Below are positions 5,580 to 10,580 of a stretch of 10,580 nt of DNA, piece after piece. The stretch is from JANNYA01 sp031409855 (GTDB lineage: Bacteria; Pseudomonadota; Gammaproteobacteria; Xanthomonadales; SZUA-5): positions 1-10,580 of the forward strand of contig JANNYA010000218.1 in NCBI GenBank assembly GCA_031409855.1. The letters run 5' to 3'. Each line of letters opens with the position of its first letter. Position 1 is the stretch's first letter. A model generated the notes under the pieces. That model saw only the letters and a list, made by a program, of their open reading frames with translations. It was not told the DNA's origin and did no database searches. Both the position numbers and the translations under genes were made by a program.

Positions 5580-6767
5580 ATGATCTCTGCTATGAGCTTA
5601 AACGAACCCCAGCGCACAATCACCGGCGCACGCATATACGCGCTGGACAACTTGCGTGGCATATTGATGTGGCTGGGCATTGTGGTTCACGTGACTGTGA
5701 TCTACGCATACGAGTCGCCGCCTATGCTCGTTTGGCACGATGAGCGGCGCACGCTCGTGGCGGATCTGTTGATGACGTCGATTCATGCTTTTCGCATCCC
5801 CGCGTTCTTCATCCTGTCGGGCTTTTTTGCCGCAGTTCTTGCGCAGTCGCGTGGGCCTGGCGGCTTGCTGCGCCACCGGTTGGCGAGAATCGCGTTGCCG
5901 TTCGCGCTGTTCTGGCCGTTTATTGGGGTGGCGACGGGGCTTGCTGCGGTGGCGTTTCTGAATCGCATGGCCTTCGGTCAGTGGGGACTGGATGGCAGCG
6001 TGCTGAAGGGCCTTCCCATACCCAAAGGCCCCGGCACGATCCATCTTTGGTTCCTATGGATGTTGCTGTGGTATTGCATAGCCACTGCACTGCTGCTGCA
6101 CCTGCCGCGCGCTTGGTTCAGGCCGGCGGCGAGGGCGCTCGCGTGGCTGGCGCGGCAGCCTTGGGGGTTTGCCGTGCTTGCGCTGCCCTTGCTGGCGGCA
6201 GGCGCGAGCTACGACCGCGGCTTCATTATTCCCTCGGGCGCTTTCCTGCCACCCTGGAATGAGTGGCTGCACAACGGCGTGTTTTTTGTCTTTGGGCTGA
6301 TGCTGCACGGCAGACAAACGGAACTATTCGCGCAGTTCCAGCGTCGCGCAGTACTTTGTGCATGCGCGGGGCTTGCGTTCTATTTAAGTACTGGTGTGAT
6401 TATGCAAATGCGCGGGCCAGAGCTGCTGGCGGCCTACACTTATCACTGCGCAGGATGGCTGTGGAGTTTTGCCGCGATCGGCGCGGCTCTGCGCTACATG
6501 CAATCCGGCCAAGTCGTGTTGAGCTATTTGGCTGAAAGTGCCTATTGGGTATACCTGGTGCACTTTCCGTTCACCATACTTTTTGGTGCCATGCTGTTCG
6601 AGCTGCCGCTTCCTGCTTTGGTGAAGGTCGCCATAAACATAATTTGCACCACGCTGGTCTGCTTAGGTAGCTACCAGTTGTTTGTGCGTTATAGCTGGGT
6701 AGGCCGTCTGCTCAATGGCAAGCGCCACGCTGGATCGCAGCGTAATGCCAAGCTCGCATCAAAATAA
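5580..6767 (+). CDS. Acyltransferase family 3 membrane protein (MdoC/OafA-like)
   Basis: A 395-residue polytopic inner-membrane protein with about ten hydrophobic segments. The N-terminal signature of the Acyltransferase_3 family is present: ALDNLRGILMWLGIVVHV, with the conserved His37 a short distance after the Arg of the LRG motif. It is followed by the IPAFFILSGFFAA segment (73-85) and, near the C-terminus, AYWVYLVHFPF (321-331), which resembles the glucan-succinylating MdoC (OpgC) branch. The family moves acyl groups such as acetyl or succinyl from the cytosol onto extracytoplasmic glycans, lipids or small molecules; the acceptor cannot be told. The ATG at 5580 has GAGGG (5563-5567) 12 bases upstream; an ATG at 5592 is an alternative start with worse spacing. 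No glycan-synthesis genes lie nearby, so the substrate must be made elsewhere. Confidence 0.87.
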   Translation: MISAMSLNEPQRTITGARIYALDNLRGILMWLGIVVHVTVIYAYESPPMLVWHDERRTLVADLLMTSIHAFRIPAFFILSGFFAAVLAQSRGPGGLLRHRLARIALPFALFWPFIGVATGLAAVAFLNRMAFGQWGLDGSVLKGLPIPKGPGTIHLWFLWMLLWYCIATALLLHLPRAWFRPAARALAWLARQPWGFAVLALPLLAAGASYDRGFIIPSGAFLPPWNEWLHNGVFFVFGLMLHGRQTELFAQFQRRAVLCACAGLAFYLSTGVIMQMRGPELLAAYTYHCAGWLWSFAAIGAALRYMQSGQVVLSYLAESAYWVYLVHFPFTILFGAMLFELPLPALVKVAINIICTTLVCLGSYQLFVRYSWVGRLLNGKRHAGSQRNAKLASK

Positions 6768-6802
6768 TTTGCCAAACCAATAGCAGCTTTGCCCCAGCCC
6801 AA

Positions 6803-6818
6803 ACTATTGCACAATAGT
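6803..6818. promoter_or_regulatory. Perfect 16-bp inverted repeat upstream of the Uma2 gene
   Basis: ACTATTG and CAATAGT flank a central CA, giving a perfect palindromic site that ends 26 bases before the Uma2 start codon. Size and symmetry suit a dimeric regulator. The 77-base gap holds no convincing promoter boxes, and a hairpin in the leader is the alternative reading. Confidence 0.4.
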
Positions 6819-6844
6819 CACAACCCAGCCGCAGCGGAGCCATC

Positions 6845-7435
6845 ATGTCAGCCCAACGTCAACTACAAAACGCAACTTATGCGGATTACCTGCAAATCAA
6901 CGATGGCAAACGCTATGAACTCATTCAAGGTCAGTATTGGCTCATGGCAGGTGCAGGATTGCTGCATCAGCGTGCCGTATCAGAACTCATTGTTCAGATC
7001 GGTTCGTTACTCAAGGGCAAACCATGCCGTGTCATCACCGCACCCTTTGACGTGCGCCTAGCCGAATCCTATGACGTCGATGGCTTTGAATCCAATGTCG
7101 TGCAGCCCGATGTGTTGATCAATTGCCAGCGCAGTAAAGAAACCCCGACCGGTATTAAAGGCGCACCGGATGTCGTGATAGAAGTCATTAGCCCGAATGG
7201 CGCAGCCCGCGATCTAGTCATCAAACGCCGAATCTACGAACGCGCCGGCGTGCCGGAATATTGGGCTTTCGACCCCGAGGGGCGCGTGCTGCATCAGCAC
7301 TTTTTGGTCAACGGCCAGTTTGAATACCAAAGCGTGATCGCGCGCGGCGTGCTGACGCTGCGCGGCCTGGATATCCCGGTGGATTTCGATCAAATTGAGT
7401 GCGCTGAGGGTTTTGTTTACCCAGAGGAGTATTGA
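6845..7435 (+). CDS. Uma2 family (DUF820) restriction-endonuclease-fold protein
   Basis: A 196-residue protein of the Uma2 family, which has a PD-(D/E)xK nuclease fold. Family landmarks are in order: RYELIQGQYWLM (23-34, Glu25), His41 in the following helix, VVQPDVLI (85-92, Asp89), GAPDVVIEVISP (106-117, Glu113), then KRRIYERAGVPEYWAFDPEGR (127-147, Lys127). The candidate active-site Asp89, Glu113 and Lys127 are all kept. The family is abundant in cyanobacteria and scattered elsewhere, often in many copies, and its biological role is not settled; some members are suspected to act with mobile or defence loci. The ATG is preceded by GGAG (6835-6838). The gene follows the acyltransferase by 77 bases and probably has its own control region. 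Confidence 0.88.
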   Translation: MSAQRQLQNATYADYLQINDGKRYELIQGQYWLMAGAGLLHQRAVSELIVQIGSLLKGKPCRVITAPFDVRLAESYDVDGFESNVVQPDVLINCQRSKETPTGIKGAPDVVIEVISPNGAARDLVIKRRIYERAGVPEYWAFDPEGRVLHQHFLVNGQFEYQSVIARGVLTLRGLDIPVDFDQIECAEGFVYPEEY

Positions 7436-7460
7436 TTACAGGGCGGCGTGATTAACCAGC

Positions 7461-7625
7461 ATGACTCAGCCAAACCTTGACCTTACGATGCTATTACACC
7501 GCTGGAAAGCGGGTGACAAATCAGCTGAAAGCACATTCGATGTGCAGGTGGTTGCTCATACCACTGCACAGCGCGAATAAAACAAGCTGAAGTTCGCACA
7601 ATCGCGACAGCATCGTGGCGATACT
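7461..7625 (+). pseudogene. Remnant of an ECF RNA polymerase sigma factor N-terminus
   Basis: An ATG at 7461 opens a 39-codon frame ending in TAA at 7578-7580. Its start, DLTMLLHRWKAGDKSAEST, closely follows the opening of ECF sigma factors of the type found beside Ser/Thr kinases (pattern: LTQLLxRWxxGDxxAxxxL). The next part, VVAHTTAQRE, resembles the following helix (VYxxLHxIAQRE) with residues lost. Reading past the TAA in the same frame gives KFAQSRQHRGDT, again like the next sigma segment (xxRxxRxGDTL). The resemblance ends at the dsbD start codon, which is in the same frame. The conserved sigma regions 2 and 4 that contact core enzyme and DNA are absent, so it cannot act as a sigma factor. 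The recognition is by eye over about 55 residues and could be wrong; the alternative is a chance small open frame. Confidence 0.45.
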
Positions 7626-9773
7626 ATGCGGATGAAAAAGTCCGTTTTATACCTTTGGCTGCTCATCATGGCCGTGTTTAGCCCGCACATTCAGGCGCAA
7701 AGTAGCTTGGCTGAGCAACGTTTTGAGTATTTGGGTGTGGCGGTGTATGCCGAACACAGCAGGCTGCGCGCGGGTATGACCACGACTTTGGCCTTCAGGC
7801 TACGTCACGACCCACACTGGCACACCTATTGGCAGTATCCCGGTGATTCAGGCTTGCCGAGCAAACTTAAACTTCGACTAGGTGAGGCGGCGGCAGTTGC
7901 CACTGAGCTGCAATGGCCGGTGCCAATACCGCTTGAAGTGGGTGGCATTCACAACGTGGGTTATGAGGGCGAACTATGGCTGCTGGCTGACATTGTTGTA
8001 CCCGCGAACGCGCAAAAGAGCCTAAAACTTGCCGCTGAACTAAGCTGGTTGGTCTGCAAAGAAGAGTGTATTCCGGGGCGCAGCGAGTTTGTTTTGGCAC
8101 TGCCGGTTGCTGACGCTGAAATTGTCGATGACGCGCATCGTCAGTTTTTTGCGCAAGCACGTGCGGCGCTGCCGATCAATGCACCGGCGGATTGGCGCGC
8201 CAGTTTTGCCCTGGATGCTGGGCAGATTCGCTTTGCATTGGCTGGAGATTTAGCGCCATTTGCCGAGGCGAAGTCAGTGGAGCTATTCGTCGGCAGCGAT
8301 AGCTTTGCTGCGATTAAACCCTCGCGCGTTGATGTTTCTTCGCGCAGCTTGGCCGCAGTGCGGGCAAAACATGAAGCATTTACACAAGCGCCAGAGGCCT
8401 TGGAACTATTGTGGGTAACGACGAATGCAGCGGGCAAGCGCGTTGGGTTTCGCACGACTGCGCGCAATGATGCGGAAACAACAAGCGCGTCGGACGGCAT
8501 GGCGAATCAGGTGGATGGGCTGACGCCAGAGCCGACGCCAGAGCCCGTCAATGCCGCGTCGCTAACGCTGCCGATGGCGCTTTTGCTGGCGTTTTTCGGT
8601 GGCTTGATTCTGAATTTGATGCCCTGCGTGTTGCCGATACTTTCCTTAAAGGTGATGGGTTTATTGGAAGCGGGCCCGACCGCAGTGCGTGCGCATGGGC
8701 TTTATTACAGCCTGGGTGTGGTCACTAGCTTTCTCGCGTTGGGCGCGCTGCTGTTGAGTTTGCGTGGTGCTGGCTATGCGCTAGGTTGGGGTTTTCAGCT
8801 GCAATCTCCGGTTTTGGTGGCGGGCTTGAGCCTATTGCTATTTGCCTTGGCCCTTTCGATGTCGGGCTTGGTGCATTTTGGCTATGGCTTAGCCAGTTTG
8901 GGGCAAAATTTAACGGATCCGGGCGGGGCAGCGCCTGGGGACGGACATGCGCGCAGCGCGTTTTTTAGCGGGGTGTTGGCTTGCGTGGTGGCGAGTCCCT
9001 GCACCGCGCCGATGATGGGCACGGCATTGGGTTATGCCTTGGTGCAGCCTGCTTGGGTAAGTTTAAGTGTGTTGGCAACTTTGGGCTTAGGCTTAGCGGC
9101 GCCGATGTTGCTGCTGGCGGCGATGCCCAGTCTTGCGCGGCACATGCCAAAGCCCGGAGCCTGGATGAATACGCTCAAACAAGCGCTAGCATTGCCAATG
9201 TATCTCAGCGCGATTTGGCTGGCCTGGGTGCTGGCGCAACAGCGTGGCGTCGATGCCTTGGCGCTGCTGCTGGTTTCCGCGGTATTGCTCGGCCTGGGGC
9301 TAACTTGGCTGGAGCAGCAGCGCTTTAGCGAACGCAAATTCGCCCGCATGGGTGCCTATGCGCTGATGCTCTCGGCGGCGTTGCCGGTGCTTTATGCCTT
9401 GCAGCCGCCAAATGCCGCAAGCAAAGTCGATTGGCAAGTCTACAGCGCCGCTAGCCTGCAAAGTTTGCGTGACGCGCGCGAGCCGGTGCTGGTCGAAATG
9501 ACCGCCGCTTGGTGCGTCACCTGCAAACTCAACGAACGGGTGGCCATGTCCGGCGCTAGTTTTGCCAATTCGCTGCGCGAAAAGGGTGTAACCGCACTGA
9601 AAGGCGATTGGACTGAACTAGACGCTGCCATAACATCTTATCTGCGATCTTATGGGGCCTCAGGTGTGCCTTTGGTGGTGGTTTACGCGCGCAACGGTTC
9701 GGCCGAAGTGTTGCCGCAGGTGTTGACGCCCGCCATCGTTGAGGCCGCCTTAGTGCGTGCTGCGGCGCGTTGA
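7626..9773 (+). CDS. dsbD: Thiol:disulfide interchange protein, ScsB/DsbD-type electron transporter
   Basis: This 715-residue inner-membrane protein carries electrons from cytosolic thioredoxin to periplasmic thiol proteins. Domain order: signal peptide (about 1-24, HIQA before the cut); a large periplasmic N-terminal region (25-310) with the DsbD-alpha-like HWHTYWQYPGDSG (64-76) and a redox pair Cys144/Cys148 in WLVCKEECIPG; about eight transmembrane helices (312-594) with the paired membrane cysteines Cys334 in LMPCVLP and Cys459 in ASPCTAP; and a C-terminal thioredoxin-like domain with WCVTC (Cys630, Cys633) and a cis-Pro in SGVP. All six cysteines needed for the relay are kept. The N-terminal region is about twice the size of E. 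coli DsbD alpha and uses CxxxC spacing, which points to the ScsB-type branch. The ATG at 7626 has no strong ribosome site; Met3 is a possible alternative. A thiol peroxidase-like gene follows. Confidence 0.92.
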   Translation: MRMKKSVLYLWLLIMAVFSPHIQAQSSLAEQRFEYLGVAVYAEHSRLRAGMTTTLAFRLRHDPHWHTYWQYPGDSGLPSKLKLRLGEAAAVATELQWPVPIPLEVGGIHNVGYEGELWLLADIVVPANAQKSLKLAAELSWLVCKEECIPGRSEFVLALPVADAEIVDDAHRQFFAQARAALPINAPADWRASFALDAGQIRFALAGDLAPFAEAKSVELFVGSDSFAAIKPSRVDVSSRSLAAVRAKHEAFTQAPEALELLWVTTNAAGKRVGFRTTARNDAETTSASDGMANQVDGLTPEPTPEPVNAASLTLPMALLLAFFGGLILNLMPCVLPILSLKVMGLLEAGPTAVRAHGLYYSLGVVTSFLALGALLLSLRGAGYALGWGFQLQSPVLVAGLSLLLFALALSMSGLVHFGYGLASLGQNLTDPGGAAPGDGHARSAFFSGVLACVVASPCTAPMMGTALGYALVQPAWVSLSVLATLGLGLAAPMLLLAAMPSLARHMPKPGAWMNTLKQALALPMYLSAIWLAWVLAQQRGVDALALLLVSAVLLGLGLTWLEQQRFSERKFARMGAYALMLSAALPVLYALQPPNAASKVDWQVYSAASLQSLRDAREPVLVEMTAAWCVTCKLNERVAMSGASFANSLREKGVTALKGDWTELDAAITSYLRSYGASGVPLVVVYARNGSAEVLPQVLTPAIVEAALVRAAAR
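8522..8545 (+). repeat. Two-copy 12-bp tandem repeat in the dsbD linker
   Basis: The unit GACGCCAGAGCC is repeated exactly twice and encodes Thr-Pro-Glu-Pro copies in the linker that joins the periplasmic region to the first membrane helix (residues 300-307). It keeps frame, so copy-number change would only lengthen or shorten the flexible tether. Confidence 0.7.
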
Positions 9774-9816
9774 TTTCGCTTTTGGCTTCACAAACATCCT
9801 AAAAACCTATTTTTAT

Positions 9817-9821
9817 AAGGA
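9817..9821 (+). promoter_or_regulatory. Shine-Dalgarno site that fixes the peroxiredoxin start
   Basis: AAGGA lies seven bases before the ATG at 9829, the best-formed ribosome site among the redox genes. It settles the start at 9829 rather than an upstream ATG at 9757 that overlaps the end of dsbD. The 55-base gap after dsbD is AT-rich near 9800-9816, and a secondary promoter there is possible but not clear. Confidence 0.75.
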
Positions 9822-9828
9822 AACAATC

Positions 9829-10425
9829 ATGTTTAAACCACTCATTATTGCCGCCGTACTCACCCCGTTCGTTGCCAACGCCTCAGTCGAAGTAGGCAAA
9901 GCCGCGCCGAATTTCTCCGTCACCGACGCGCAAGGAAAAGCCCGCTCATTGGCCGAATTTAAAGGCAAAACCGTGGTGTTGGAATGGCACAACCCGGAAT
10001 GCCCATTCGTGAAAAAGCACTATAACGGCTCCACCAATATGCAAACACAGCAAAAAGCCGCGAACGCGAACGGCGTGGTTTGGCTAGCCATTAATTCCGG
10101 CGCACCCGGCAAACAGGGCGCGATGGATGGCGCCGCTGCGGTTGCCAAGCTGGCCGCGCTGCAATCAGCACCCAATGCGTATTTGCTGGACAGCGATGGC
10201 AACGTGGGTAAAGCCTACGGCGCTACAACCACGCCACATATGTATGTTATTGATGGCAGCGGCGTACTGCGCTATGCCGGTGCCATTGATTCCGTACCCA
10301 GCGCCGATGCATCTGACATACCTGGCGCGACACAATACGTCAGCCAAGCGCTGGCTGAGTTGCAAGCCGGAAAGCCAGTGAGCATGGCCGTCACCAAGTC
10401 GTATGGTTGTTCGGTGAAGTATTAG
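9829..10425 (+). CDS. Exported thioredoxin-fold peroxiredoxin-like protein (AhpC/TSA, PRX_like1 type)
   Basis: A 198-residue protein with a short signal peptide, MFKPLIIAAVLTPFVANA, and a likely cut after residue 18. The mature part is a thioredoxin-fold redoxin: APNFSVTDAQGKARSLAEFKGKTVVLEW (26-53), the presumed peroxidatic Cys58 in NPECPFVKKHY, the conserved NM pair (70-71), AINSG, YGATTTPHMYVID (130-142) and a C-terminal second cysteine, Cys194, in SYGCSVKY. These landmarks fit the PRX_like1 group of AhpC/TSA proteins. The expected role is reduction of peroxides in the periplasm, with Cys194 as a candidate resolving cysteine. The gene follows the ScsB/DsbD-type transporter by 55 bases on the same strand, which suggests that transporter recycles it. 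Catalysis is inferred from family resemblance. Confidence 0.88.
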   Translation: MFKPLIIAAVLTPFVANASVEVGKAAPNFSVTDAQGKARSLAEFKGKTVVLEWHNPECPFVKKHYNGSTNMQTQQKAANANGVVWLAINSGAPGKQGAMDGAAAVAKLAALQSAPNAYLLDSDGNVGKAYGATTTPHMYVIDGSGVLRYAGAIDSVPSADASDIPGATQYVSQALAELQAGKPVSMAVTKSYGCSVKY

Positions 10426-10442
10426 GGCGCTTTGTTTAGCCT

Positions 10443-10456
10443 GATTAGCGCTAATC
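10443..10456. repeat. Perfect 14-bp palindrome after the peroxiredoxin gene
   Basis: GATTAGC is followed directly by its reverse complement GCTAATC, 17 bases after the stop codon. It may be a transcript-end hairpin or a protein site. No T-run follows on either strand, so a terminator is not supported. Confidence 0.45.
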
Positions 10457-10469
10457 CTCAGTATTTGGT

Positions 10470-10510
10470 TCGTCATCCTCGCGAACGCGGGGATCCAGGG
10501 GCGGTGACGA
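10470..10510. repeat. REP-like palindromic intergenic repeat
   Basis: Outer arms TCGTCA (10470-10475) and TGACGA (10505-10510) enclose an inner hairpin ATCCTCGCG / CGCGGGGAT (10475-10483, 10486-10494; one G-T mismatch). The core CGCGAACGCGGGGATCCAGG is the familiar form of a REP-type repeat dispersed in many proteobacterial genomes. It sits between the peroxiredoxin gene and a probable convergent gene end, the normal location for such elements. Confidence 0.65.
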
Positions 10511-10532
10511 CAAAAATTGATTTGTACGAAGT

Positions 10533-10580
10533 TTACGAAAACTCGAACTCAGGCTTTTGAAACATCGCCACAATCAGACA
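10533..10580 (-). CDS. Possible C-terminal end of a minus-strand gene (partial)
   Basis: On the minus strand the first 15 codons from the right edge are open and end in TAA at 10533-10535, giving CLIVAMFQKPEFEFS. The other two minus frames stop within ten codons. The stop is followed by the REP-like repeat, as expected at a gene end. Too short for any family call, and it may be chance. Confidence 0.3.
   Translation of the reverse strand, partial: CLIVAMFQKPEFEFS

Noticed and set aside
5598..6044. 148-codon antisense open frame under the acyltransferase gene
   Set aside because: Arg/Gln/His-rich composition without domain features; the sense strand encodes a clear membrane protein. It is a by-product of the GC-rich codons.
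7463..7505. Promoter for dsbD with TTGACC at 7477-7482
   Set aside because: No matching -10 box is found at 16-19 bases downstream.
8141..8500. 119-codon antisense open frame under dsbD
   Set aside because: Low-complexity Ala/Ser/Arg sequence with no recognisable motif, opposite a well-conserved periplasmic region.
8981..9349. Overlapping open frames on both strands within the dsbD membrane region
   Set aside because: Both are out of frame with the conserved SPCTAP and later helices of dsbD and show no family motif.
9757..9828. Longer N-terminus for the peroxiredoxin-like protein, starting at the ATG at 9757
   Set aside because: It would overlap the end of dsbD, bury the signal peptide behind 24 residues, and ignore the good AAGGA site before the ATG at 9829.
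1..10580. CRISPR array, tRNA or rRNA gene, or transposase
   Set aside because: No regularly spaced direct repeats, no tRNA-like TTCRANNCY with paired arms, and no transposase motif were seen on reading both strands.

Overview
The window reads as a stretch of a gammaproteobacterial chromosome. The case rests on gene content: an NfuA with a degenerate A-type N-terminal domain, a membrane-anchored DjlA with a TerB and a J domain, and a TrmJ whose N-terminal half follows the E. coli layout. A Ser/Thr kinase with a TPR-like tail and an ECF-sigma-like remnant would suit Xanthomonadales or related orders, but the order is only a guess. Genes are densely packed and no stretch over 300 bases lacks a gene. 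I see no tRNA, rRNA, CRISPR array or transposase gene.

Layout from left to right. (1) 2-1474, plus: the C-terminal part of a membrane-anchored Ser/Thr kinase, cut by the window edge. (2) 1540-2230, plus: a VapBC-type toxin-antitoxin operon with a visible promoter, a GTCA half-site repeated about every 18-19 bp, and an 8-base overlap between antitoxin and toxin. (3) 2243-5395, minus: a housekeeping block transcribed djlA, rpe, nfuA, trmJ (co-chaperone, pentose-phosphate epimerase, Fe-S carrier, tRNA 2'-O-methyltransferase). rpe and nfuA overlap by ATGA, and a long palindromic repeat lies between nfuA and trmJ. (4) 5580-7625, plus: accessory-looking genes, namely a membrane acyltransferase, a Uma2-family nuclease-fold protein, and a short open frame that looks like the broken N-terminus of an ECF sigma factor. 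(5) 7626-10425, plus: a ScsB/DsbD-type membrane electron transporter followed by an exported thioredoxin-fold peroxiredoxin-like protein. These two probably form a periplasmic thiol-reduction and peroxide-removal pathway. (6) 10443-10580: a palindrome, a REP-like repeat, and what may be the last codons of a minus-strand gene running in from the right.

No gene cluster here is wholly unknown to me. The most interesting items are the sigma-factor remnant abutting and in frame with dsbD in a window that also carries the kinase type usually paired with such sigma factors, the spaced half-sites over the vapBC promoter, the transporter-peroxiredoxin pair, a hairpin holding the stop codons of two convergent genes, and two dispersed palindromic repeats with matching CGTCA/TGACG ends. 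All family calls come from motif recognition by eye; no database search was run.
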